Origin: an uncultured Desulfobacter sp.
GTDB lineage: Bacteria > Desulfobacterota > Desulfobacteria > Desulfobacterales > Desulfobacteraceae
Direction of reading: 5' to 3'
Assembly: GCF_963666675.1 (NCBI RefSeq)
Contig: NZ_OY762929.1
Span: 930,001 to 994,000, forward strand
DNA: 64,000 nt
Under the pieces are notes generated by a model, which worked only from the letters and a program-made list of their open reading frames with translations, was not told the origin of the DNA and made no database searches. A program made the translations under genes and the position numbers. Shown here piece by piece: positions 1 through 7,270 of this stretch (its first letter is position 1; each line of letters starts with the position of its first letter).

Positions 1-1
1 A

Positions 2-511
2 AATAAGGAGCTGGAGCGGCTGGCCACCTTTGACCAGCTCACAGGCCTGGTCAATCGGGCGAAACTCGATGAAGTGCTCAGGACTGAATTGATCCGGTCC
101 AACCGGTATGGTAATTCCCTTGGCTTGATCATGTTGGATATTGATTATTTTAAAGCGGTCAATGATACCCATGGCCATCAGGTTGGGGATAAAGTCCTTC
201 GATTGTTTGCTGAGCAACTCAGGCACGGGGTGCGTGATGCGGACGTCCCCGGACGTTGGGGTGGGGAGGAGTTTTTAATCATATGTCCCGAGTCGGATCA
301 GCATGGGGTGGTGACGCTGGCCCAGTCCCTGCGCGAACGTGTCCAGGATCATGAAGTTGAAGGCGTGGGTAAAAAAACCGCAAGCTTCGGGGTGACGGTA
401 TTTGAAAAAAGGGATACGATTACAACCATTATCGGCAGAGCGGACAAGGCATTGTACAAGGCCAAAGACGGTGGCCGAAACCGGGTTGAATGTGTGATGC
501 CGGGTCGTTGA
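2..511 (+). CDS. Diguanylate cyclase GGDEF domain (5' end outside window)
   Basis: C-terminal part of a protein whose start lies before the window; the frame is open from base 2. The reading begins with the usual GGDEF-domain entry (LATFDQLTGLVNR). It carries the active-site motif as GGEEF (bases 260-274), a form that is normally catalytic, and an RDAD inhibitory I-site exactly five residues before it. It should therefore make cyclic di-GMP from two GTP and be product-inhibited. The sensory N-terminus is not visible, so the input signal is unknown. A GTG at 74 could be mistaken for a start but would cut the domain. It converges with the permease gene on the other strand. Confidence 0.93.
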   Translation, partial: NKELERLATFDQLTGLVNRAKLDEVLRTELIRSNRYGNSLGLIMLDIDYFKAVNDTHGHQVGDKVLRLFAEQLRHGVRDADVPGRWGGEEFLIICPESDQHGVVTLAQSLRERVQDHEVEGVGKKTASFGVTVFEKRDTITTIIGRADKALYKAKDGGRNRVECVMPGR

Positions 512-519
512 TCGATCGT

Positions 520-1752
520 TTAAACCCGGCTCATGGCTTCGACCGGGGTAATTTTTGCCGCCTTGATGGCCGGATAGAGGCAGACAAGGACGCCCAACCC
601 CATAATGACACCATTCACGTAACAGATATCTTTGACCGTAAAAAACGGCACCACCATCCGCCCCATGCCCCAGAACTCCGATCCCTGGGCCATAAAACCC
701 ATATCAATTCCGCCTGAAAAAAAATAGACCGTCAAAAGGCCCAGAAGATTACCGGCCACAAGTCCGGTCATCAGCAGAATCAGGCACTCCAGCAACACGT
801 TGATAATAATTCTTGCCGGTGTGAGCCCCAGGGCCTTGAGCAGTCCGAATTCCCGGGTTCTTTCCAGGACCGCCATGAGCATGGTATTGACCAGCCCAAA
901 AGCCATGGCAATGAAAATTACCAGATACCAAAGCAGCATAAATCGGTCGAACATCCCCAGATACCCTTTCAGCAGCGGCAACAGGTCCTGCCACGTCAGC
1001 AGGGAAAGATCCCGGGGCAGGTGTTGACGCACGGCCCCAACCACCCGGGTCAGATGTTGGGAATCCATACCAGTGTTGTCGGGCAGGCGAACACAGGCCA
1101 AAGAGACCCCGTCTTTTATTCCCAGGAGCGTTTGGGCCGCGCTGAGGGTGATGAACACATATTGCTTTTCCGTGGACTGCATTTCCGCTTTAAAGGTGGC
1201 CCTGATTTTAAAGGCCCGGGAGGCGGTTTCCCGGTTTGCCTTCTGGGTCATGAGCACCAGTTTACGGCCGATTTTTGTTTCGAACTTGTTCAAAAGGGCG
1301 TCTCCCACCACGATGCCGTGGTCATCGCCGGGTACCAATAATTTCCCTTTGGGCGTAACATCCCCGTAAAATGAGAGATTCGGTTCCTTTTCAGGGTCAA
1401 TTCCCAGAATGGTGATGCCCTGGGCGTTACCGGCATTGGCGGCCACACCGTTTACCTGGATGCGAAACGCCCACACAGCGCCTTTGGGCAGGCTTTGATC
1501 AAGCAACTTTGCCACTGGGGCAGGGTGGATGATCCGATTCTCCACCGACGGATCTTCCCGGAACAAGGCGTTTTGAATCTGGATGGCGCCGGTCAGGGTA
1601 TTTAATGCATTTGCCAGGGTAGAGACCATCATGCCCCGGGACAGGGCGCTAAAGGTCAGCATGGTCCATGCCCCAATGACTACGGCAATCAGGATGATGC
1701 CGGTTCGTTTGGGATTGCGCCAGACGTTTCGCCAGGCCATGGTAAGTTGCAT
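520..1752 (-). CDS. FtsX/LolC-type ABC transporter permease
   Basis: A 410-residue inner-membrane permease of the MacB/LolC/FtsX class. It has one N-terminal membrane segment (about residues 17-39) after the typical AWRNVWRNPKRT start, a large periplasmic domain (about 40-260), then three C-terminal membrane segments. The ERTREFGLLKALG segment is the cytoplasmic coupling region of this family. A GGAG ribosome site precedes the ATG and sits inside the 9-nt gap after the next permease gene. It probably forms a heterodimer with that protein. No ATP-binding subunit lies beside it, so the partner must be elsewhere. The substrate is unknown; the LolA-like neighbour suggests lipoprotein or lipid handling. 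Confidence 0.88.
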   Translation of the reverse strand: MQLTMAWRNVWRNPKRTGIILIAVVIGAWTMLTFSALSRGMMVSTLANALNTLTGAIQIQNALFREDPSVENRIIHPAPVAKLLDQSLPKGAVWAFRIQVNGVAANAGNAQGITILGIDPEKEPNLSFYGDVTPKGKLLVPGDDHGIVVGDALLNKFETKIGRKLVLMTQKANRETASRAFKIRATFKAEMQSTEKQYVFITLSAAQTLLGIKDGVSLACVRLPDNTGMDSQHLTRVVGAVRQHLPRDLSLLTWQDLLPLLKGYLGMFDRFMLLWYLVIFIAMAFGLVNTMLMAVLERTREFGLLKALGLTPARIIINVLLECLILLMTGLVAGNLLGLLTVYFFSGGIDMGFMAQGSEFWGMGRMVVPFFTVKDICYVNGVIMGLGVLVCLYPAIKAAKITPVEAMSRV

Positions 1753-1761
1753 GATTTCTCC

Positions 1762-2994
1762 TTAGGCGTCCCGCATGGCGTCAACGGGGTTTATTCCGTG
1801 CACTTTCAGGGCCGGGTACAGGGCTGTTATCAGGGTGATAAAAAATACGGCTGCCGGGCCTGCAAAGGCCGTGACCAGGTTCAGTTTGGGCCGGAGCAGG
1901 GCGGGAATACCGTATTGGCGCATCATTCCTTCGGCCTCTCCCATGGGGATGCCGGTGTGTGCCAGCCAGAGGGTGACGGTGCATCCGGCAAGGATGCCTA
2001 TAATAATGCCGCACAACGTTAAAAATCCCGATTCAAGGATCAGCACCCGTGACAGCCGCCAGGGGCCGGCGCCGATGGCCAGGAGGGTGCCGAACTCTTT
2101 GGTACGCTCAAACACAGCCATCACAAAGGTGTTCATAATACTGAACGCCACCATGACGAGCAAAATGGCGTAGAAGATGAGTCCGCCCCCAAGGTCCATC
2201 TGGATGGACTGGACCAGTCCGGGGGTCAGTTCATCCCAGGACATGCACACAAGATTGGGCCGTGTGCTTCGGTTGGACAGGTGTTCGGATATGTCGGCTT
2301 TTACCTGCCCTACATGCCACAGACTGTCACAGGTGATGATAATTTCATGGACGGCACCTGCCATGGCAAAGGTCTCCTGGAAATGCGACAGGGGGATCTG
2401 GATGGCGGAGCGGTCGTATTGGTCCATACCCGATGAGAAGATGCCGTTTACCTTAAGCACTGTGGCGGCAATGGAGCCGTCCATGGCCGAACCCAGGACC
2501 ACCAGTTCGTCCCCAATGTCAATTTTAAGATGGTTTGCCAGAAGTGACCCAACCACGGCTCCATTGGTATCTGTTGGGTTAAGATAACGTCCTTTACGGA
2601 TGGTCCGGGGAATGCTGGAAATTTTTTTTTCCTTTTCAGGGTCAACGCCGGTGATGAAACCGCCGCTGGTTCGCTCGGTGGAAGAGAGCAGGGCAAAGGC
2701 ATTGCACCTATTGGATCGGGCTGTGATATGGGGTGTTTGATCCAGCATCCGGGCAAGATCCGATGACGGGGTGACCACCTGCCTGATCTTATGGTCCGTG
2801 TTGTAGCCTTGTCTGAGTATCTGAATGTGTCCGGTGCGGGTCTTGACCGATGCGTCGATCATCACTTCATAGGTGCCGATCTGAAGTGAGAGCATGAATA
2901 TCAGCAGCACGCAGGCAAAGGCAATGGCAGAAATGGTCAGGATGGTGCGCCTGGGGTTGCGCCGGATATTGCGCCAGGCCATGAGCGTATCCAT
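1762..2994 (-). CDS. FtsX/LolC-type ABC transporter permease
   Basis: A second 410-residue permease with the same topology as its downstream neighbour: a membrane segment near residues 15-38, a periplasmic domain, and three C-terminal membrane segments. The coupling motif is FERTKEFGTLLAIG. The N-terminus AWRNIRRNPRRT closely resembles the paralogue, so the pair probably arose by duplication and acts as a heterodimer. The start ATG follows an AAGGTAG ribosome site that includes the TAG stop of the LolA-like gene. The gene order (LolA-like, permease, permease) fits an envelope exporter, but an ATPase is missing from the cluster. Confidence 0.88.
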   Translation of the reverse strand: MDTLMAWRNIRRNPRRTILTISAIAFACVLLIFMLSLQIGTYEVMIDASVKTRTGHIQILRQGYNTDHKIRQVVTPSSDLARMLDQTPHITARSNRCNAFALLSSTERTSGGFITGVDPEKEKKISSIPRTIRKGRYLNPTDTNGAVVGSLLANHLKIDIGDELVVLGSAMDGSIAATVLKVNGIFSSGMDQYDRSAIQIPLSHFQETFAMAGAVHEIIITCDSLWHVGQVKADISEHLSNRSTRPNLVCMSWDELTPGLVQSIQMDLGGGLIFYAILLVMVAFSIMNTFVMAVFERTKEFGTLLAIGAGPWRLSRVLILESGFLTLCGIIIGILAGCTVTLWLAHTGIPMGEAEGMMRQYGIPALLRPKLNLVTAFAGPAAVFFITLITALYPALKVHGINPVDAMRDA

Positions 2995-3002
2995 GGATCG
3001 AT

Positions 3003-3776
3003 CTACCTTAATGGTTTTTTTAATGCATTCAACGTAAACCGATTATCGGGTAACGGTACGTCAAATTCGAGACTTTCATATTCAAGCAGGGTGTAATCTT
3101 CCGTTGAGTCCGCGTCCATGGCGCGCATGACCCATCGGGTGGGGAATCGTTTTTCGCCCATTTTTTTTATGGCAGAGGTGGTCAGAATTTTTACCGCTTC
3201 CATATCCTCGTCATAAAAACCTTGTTCCAGGAGAATACCGTCTCCTCGAATTTTAAGTTTCTGCATGCCCCATACCACCGGCGCATCGGGTTTGGGTATG
3301 GATTTAATCTGATATATCGTAATGCCGTTTTCCCGGGTGGCGGCTTCAATTTCATGGGTGTAATCATTGAGAATACTGTCCGCCTTGGACAGATCGTTGT
3401 TGGAGAAGTCCGATCCCATCCAGGACTGGGACATCATGGAGGGGGGAATTTTGATCACGCGGTTGATTTTTGGATTATATGTCCACATATCCCGGCCGAT
3501 TTTCAAGGTGCCGTTGCCCTTGTCTTTTTTGGGTGCCGTGATCTGGAAAATGGAAACATCCCGTCCCCTTGTCCAGGCCTTGATGACCGAGATTCGCTCC
3601 CAGGTCTCACGGTGTACGGTCATTTTTACCTGACTGGCAGAGGTCTTTCCCCGCATGTAATCCCAGGCCCGGGCGACAACGTCCAATGCCTGGGGATCTT
3701 TGGAAAATGCAGGGGCGGCGCAAAGCAGAAGTAATGCGCCCGTAATGAATACCGTTCTTTTTATGGCACAGGTCAT
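3003..3776 (-). CDS. LolA-like outer-membrane lipoprotein-sorting family protein
   Basis: A 257-residue exported protein. I chose the ATG at 3776 because it follows an AAAGAGG ribosome site and opens directly into a signal peptide (basic start, hydrophobic ITGALLLLCAAPAFS, cleavage after AFS). A longer reading from 3848 would bury that signal. The body resembles the LolA-like 'outer membrane lipoprotein-sorting' family (PF17131 type), with features such as WTYNPKINRVIKIPPS and QSWMGSDFSNNDL. These are beta-rich periplasmic proteins that bind lipid or lipoprotein moieties. It leads a three-gene unit with two FtsX-type permeases. The specific cargo is not deducible. Confidence 0.8.
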   Translation of the reverse strand: MTCAIKRTVFITGALLLLCAAPAFSKDPQALDVVARAWDYMRGKTSASQVKMTVHRETWERISVIKAWTRGRDVSIFQITAPKKDKGNGTLKIGRDMWTYNPKINRVIKIPPSMMSQSWMGSDFSNNDLSKADSILNDYTHEIEAATRENGITIYQIKSIPKPDAPVVWGMQKLKIRGDGILLEQGFYDEDMEAVKILTTSAIKKMGEKRFPTRWVMRAMDADSTEDYTLLEYESLEFDVPLPDNRFTLNALKKPLR

Positions 3777-3939
3777 GTTGATGCCTCTTTGATTGTTTTG
3801 AACGTTACGATGATTACAACATGTCCCATAAGCGTTCAAAAACATCAATCATTTTATTAAATGAATGCCGGGAGTAAATTGTTGATTTTGGAAGAAGGTA
3901 TTCGGAAGGAAATTGTCTGTTCAGGAGGCTCGGGTTGAT

Positions 3940-3974
3940 CCCATTGCTGCATAAAACGCTTATGCAGCAATGGG
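3940..3974. terminator. Perfect 15-bp inverted repeat after the heme operon
   Basis: The stem CCATTGCTGCATAA (3941-3954, plus C3940) pairs perfectly with TTATGCAGCAATGG (3960-3973, plus G3974) around a 5-nt loop. It lies just beyond the ahbD stop, where a terminator would be expected. There is no clean T-run on the minus-strand side, so it may be a weak terminator or an mRNA-stabilising 3' hairpin. The surrounding 3777-3981 stretch shows no credible gene. Confidence 0.5.
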
Positions 3975-3981
3975 GAAAAGA

Positions 3982-5103
3982 TTATTTTTGTCGGACCGGT
4001 TGGTATGTGCACAACGGTTCCTGGGCCATGTAATCGCCCGTGGCTTCATATGCCCTGGCCCGGCATCCACCGCATACCTGTTTGTATTGGCACAGTCCGC
4101 ATTTGGGTTCAAGATTGTTGAAATCCCTTAATTTATTGAATACTTCTGAATTTTCCCATACATCCTTGAAGTGCTGCGTTTTGATGTCCCCGCAGGTGAC
4201 GTCTAAAAAGCCGCAGGTCTGCACCCGGCCCACATGGGAGATAAAACAGAAACCCGTGCCTGCAAGGCAGCCCCGTGTTACCGCATCAAGCCCATGGGTT
4301 TCAAAGGTGACTTTTTTACCCTCGGCTTTGGCGCGCTGGCGTAAAATCCGGTAATAGTGGGGGGCGCAGGTGGCTTTTAGCTGCAGCGATGTTTTGTCCC
4401 GCTGGTCGTAAAACCAATTCAAGGTCTCTTCATACTCCTTGGCGTCAATGGCCGTGTCCACGATGTATTTGCCCCGGCCCGTGGGGACCAGAAGGAAAAT
4501 ATGGTGGGCCGCAGCCCCTAAGGATTCTGCCAAAGCAAGGATGGCTGGGATTTCAGCAAGATTTGTTTTTGTGATAACGGTATTGATCTGAAATTCCAGT
4601 CCGGCGGCTTTAGCGGTTTTTATGCCGTTTACCGCCCCGTCAAAGGCGCCTTCAAGTCCTCGGAATGCGTCATGTGAGGCTGCCGTGGCACCGTCCAGGC
4701 TTACGGAAATGCGTTTGATGCCACTTTCCTTAAGTCGCTCCACATTCTCTTTGTTGAGCAGGGTGCCGTTGGGGGCCATGACCATGCGAAGGCCGATTTT
4801 GTCGCCATAGGCGGCAATATCAAAGATGTCGTCCCGGAGCAGCGGTTCGCCGCCGGTGAGAATAATGATGGGTTGACCGACCTCTCTGATCTGATCCAAT
4901 AGCTTAAAGGACTCTTCGGTGGTCAGTTCGTCTTCATATTCATGGTCTTCGGCCGCCGCCCGGCAATGCTTGCAGGTGAGATTACACCGTCGGGTGGTTT
5001 CCCAGGCCACAAGGCGCAGGGTATTGTTTTTTCCGGCACCGTGGGGGGCGCCGTGTCCATGGGGGCGGGTGCTGTGTGGGGATGTTCCGTGGGGATGTGC
5101 CAT
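3982..5103 (-). CDS. ahbD: Radical SAM heme synthase AhbD (Fe-coproporphyrin III decarboxylase)
   Basis: A 373-residue radical SAM/SPASM protein. The CxxxCxxC cluster is in RRCNLTCKHC, the SAM-binding glycines are in LTGGEPLL, and the C-terminal half has a set of cysteines (CGLCQYKQVCGGC) for auxiliary iron-sulfur clusters. In the alternative siroheme-dependent pathway, AhbD converts Fe-coproporphyrin III to heme b by decarboxylating two propionates. Assignment to AhbD rather than AhbC rests on the pair structure and on similarity to the shorter 'heme synthase' type. The N-terminus (residues 1-24) is rich in His, Gly and Pro with six histidines, which is unusual. The start overlaps the hemB stop by one base (TGATG), so the genes are translationally coupled. 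Confidence 0.9.
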   Translation of the reverse strand: MAHPHGTSPHSTRPHGHGAPHGAGKNNTLRLVAWETTRRCNLTCKHCRAAAEDHEYEDELTTEESFKLLDQIREVGQPIIILTGGEPLLRDDIFDIAAYGDKIGLRMVMAPNGTLLNKENVERLKESGIKRISVSLDGATAASHDAFRGLEGAFDGAVNGIKTAKAAGLEFQINTVITKTNLAEIPAILALAESLGAAAHHIFLLVPTGRGKYIVDTAIDAKEYEETLNWFYDQRDKTSLQLKATCAPHYYRILRQRAKAEGKKVTFETHGLDAVTRGCLAGTGFCFISHVGRVQTCGFLDVTCGDIKTQHFKDVWENSEVFNKLRDFNNLEPKCGLCQYKQVCGGCRARAYEATGDYMAQEPLCTYQPVRQK

Positions 5104-6080
5104 CAGCTGTTCAACTCCCTTGCCACGTCAATGGCTGCGTAGGTCATGATAATATCTGCGCCTGCCCGTTTGATGGAGAGCAGGGTCTCCATGATCATGG
5201 CTTTGCCGTCCACCCACCCCATGATTTCAGCCGCTTTGACGATGGAGTATTCGCCGGATACGTTGTATGCAGCCACGGGCAGGTCGATCTCTTCTCTGAC
5301 CCTGTAAATGATGTCCAGGTAGGATAGGGCCGGTTTGACCATGATAATGTCGGCCCCTTCTTCAATGTCCATGGTGGCTTCCCTGATTGCTTCAAGGGAG
5401 TTGGCCGGGTCCATCTGGTAGGTTTTACGATTGCCGAACTTCGGCGCGGATTCCGCCGCATCTCTGAATGGGCCGTAAAAGGCCGATGCGTATTTCACGG
5501 CATAGGACATAATGGGGATATTGGAAAACCCTTCGTCATCCAGGAGCCCGCGGATTTCAGCCACGCGGCCGTCCATCATGTCCGAGGGGGCAACCATGTC
5601 GGCACCTGCCTGCACATGGGATAGGGCTGTTTTGGCAAGCAGATCCAGGGTGGAATCGTTGTCGATGGTGCCGTCATCCATGACCATGCCGCAGTGGCCG
5701 TGGTCCGTGTATTCACACAGGCACACATCGGTGATTACGGTGAGGTCCGGTACCTGCTCCTTGACGGCCGTCACGGCTCTTTGAACAATACCATCGGCGG
5801 CATAGGCCTGGGTGCCGAGGCAGTCTTTTTTATCGGGAATCCCGAAGAGCATGATGCCCGGTATGCCTTCCTCTTTGGCCTGCTGTGCCGTGGTGACGAT
5901 GTGATCAACCGAGAGCTGAAACTGGCCGGGCATGGAATTAATCGGCTTTTTAACGGATTTGCCTTCCACCGCAAACAGGGGAAGAATCAGATCATCCCTG
6001 GAAAGCTTGGTTTCCCGGATCATCCGTCTGAAGTTGGCCGTGGCACGCATGCGCCGGCCTCTGTATTCAGGAAACAGCAT
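5103..6080 (-). CDS. hemB: Porphobilinogen synthase (delta-aminolevulinate dehydratase)
   Basis: A 325-residue HemB of normal length. It condenses two 5-aminolevulinate molecules into porphobilinogen, the first common tetrapyrrole step. The two Schiff-base lysines are in SYAVKYASAFYGPF and MVKPALSYLD. The zinc-type metal site cysteines are in DVCLCEYTDHGHC. It sits between ahbC and ahbD and overlaps each by a single base (TAATG and TGATG), placing an early shared step in the same transcript as the last two steps of siroheme-derived heme synthesis. Confidence 0.97.
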   Translation of the reverse strand: MLFPEYRGRRMRATANFRRMIRETKLSRDDLILPLFAVEGKSVKKPINSMPGQFQLSVDHIVTTAQQAKEEGIPGIMLFGIPDKKDCLGTQAYAADGIVQRAVTAVKEQVPDLTVITDVCLCEYTDHGHCGMVMDDGTIDNDSTLDLLAKTALSHVQAGADMVAPSDMMDGRVAEIRGLLDDEGFSNIPIMSYAVKYASAFYGPFRDAAESAPKFGNRKTYQMDPANSLEAIREATMDIEEGADIIMVKPALSYLDIIYRVREEIDLPVAAYNVSGEYSIVKAAEIMGWVDGKAMIMETLLSIKRAGADIIMTYAAIDVARELNS

Positions 6081-7270
6081 TATACGCTCTCCTTTTTGAT
6101 CTCTTCATCCGTAAGATAGCAGGCAGGGTCTGAATCCCAGGGATCTCCTGCCACGGACTCGGCGCGGGCCCTGAAGTTACCGGCGCAGATATCCAGCCAG
6201 CGGCATTGGGCGCATCTGCCTTTGACGTGTTTTTTCTTCTCTTTCATTTTCATCAAAAACTCATTTTCGGAATCTGTCCAGATTTCGCTGAAAGGTTTGT
6301 CTTTGACGTTGCCGAAACTGATCTCCCGCCAGAACTGGTCCGGATGGACTTCACCGTCCCAGGAGATGCAGCCGATCCCCCGCCCCGAGTTGTTGCCTTC
6401 GTTCATCTCAAGCAGTTCAAGCACTTCGGCGGCCCGCTCGGTGTCTTCTTTGAGCAGGCGCTGGTACAGGTAGGGGCCGTCCGCATGGTTGTCCACGGTA
6501 AGGATCTCTTTGGGTTTGTTGCGGTCATGAAGCGCCTTGGTGCGGTCCATGATCAGATCAAGCACCTGTCGGGTCTCTTCATGGGATAAATCTTCCTTGG
6601 CAATTTCCTGACCGCGGCCGGAGTACACCAGGTGGTAGAAACAGGCCCTGGGGATGTTTTTTTCTTCCAGCAGATCAAAAATGCCCGGGATGTCTTTTAC
6701 GTTTCGTTTATTGATCGTAAACCGCAGGCCGACCTTAATGCCGGCTTCCTGACAGTTATCAACCGCCTGCATGGCCTTTTTATACGCGCCGGGAACACCC
6801 CTAAACATGTCATGGGTAGCTTCAAGTCCGTCCAGACTGATGCCCACGTAGGAGAGGCCCACCTCTTTGAGCTGCTGGGCCTTCTCTTTGGTGATCAATG
6901 TGCCGTTGGTGGAGATAACGGCGCGCATCCCTTTGGATACCGCATATTGGGCATATTCAACAAGGCGCGGATGCATCAGTGGCTCACCGCCGGAAAACAA
7001 TAGTACGGGTACCCCGAATTCGGCCAGGTCATCCATCATGGCAAGGCTTTGTTCGTGGTTCAGTTCATTGTCATAGGCAATATTTTCAGACTGGGCATAG
7101 CAGTGAACGCACTTCAGGTTGCACCGCCGGGTCATATTCCAGACCACCACCGGCTTTTTGTCCTTTGAGAACTGGAGCAGGTGAGAGGGTAGTTTGCCTG
7201 AATGCCTTGAATAGCGTAATGTATCCGAGGGTTCCACCGTGGCGCAGTAAAGTTTTGAAATTCCAATCAT
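6080..7270 (-). CDS. ahbC: Radical SAM protein AhbC (12,18-didecarboxysiroheme deacetylase)
   Basis: A 396-residue NirJ/AhbC-type radical SAM enzyme. It has the CxxxCxxC cluster in RRCNLKCVHC, the GGEPL SAM motif, and a C-terminal cysteine set (C-ISWDGEVHP, then GRCAQCRWLDIC) for a second cluster. In sulfate reducers and methanogens AhbC removes the acetate side chains of 12,18-didecarboxysiroheme to give Fe-coproporphyrin III, the AhbD substrate. The N-terminal MIGISKLYCATVEPSDTLRY is characteristic of the AhbC group. The start ATG overlaps the upstream ClpX-like gene stop by four bases (ATGA). The siroheme decarboxylases AhbA/B are not in the window. Confidence 0.9.
   Translation of the reverse strand: MIGISKLYCATVEPSDTLRYSRHSGKLPSHLLQFSKDKKPVVVWNMTRRCNLKCVHCYAQSENIAYDNELNHEQSLAMMDDLAEFGVPVLLFSGGEPLMHPRLVEYAQYAVSKGMRAVISTNGTLITKEKAQQLKEVGLSYVGISLDGLEATHDMFRGVPGAYKKAMQAVDNCQEAGIKVGLRFTINKRNVKDIPGIFDLLEEKNIPRACFYHLVYSGRGQEIAKEDLSHEETRQVLDLIMDRTKALHDRNKPKEILTVDNHADGPYLYQRLLKEDTERAAEVLELLEMNEGNNSGRGIGCISWDGEVHPDQFWREISFGNVKDKPFSEIWTDSENEFLMKMKEKKKHVKGRCAQCRWLDICAGNFRARAESVAGDPWDSDPACYLTDEEIKKESV

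Noticed and set aside
490..1369. Several plus-strand open frames of 75-106 codons
   Set aside because: They lie opposite the first FtsX-type permease, have no ribosome sites or family features, and mirror its codon pattern.
3222..3734. A 170-codon plus-strand frame
   Set aside because: It is antisense to the LolA-like gene with no signal peptide, motif or start site; the minus-strand protein explains the region.
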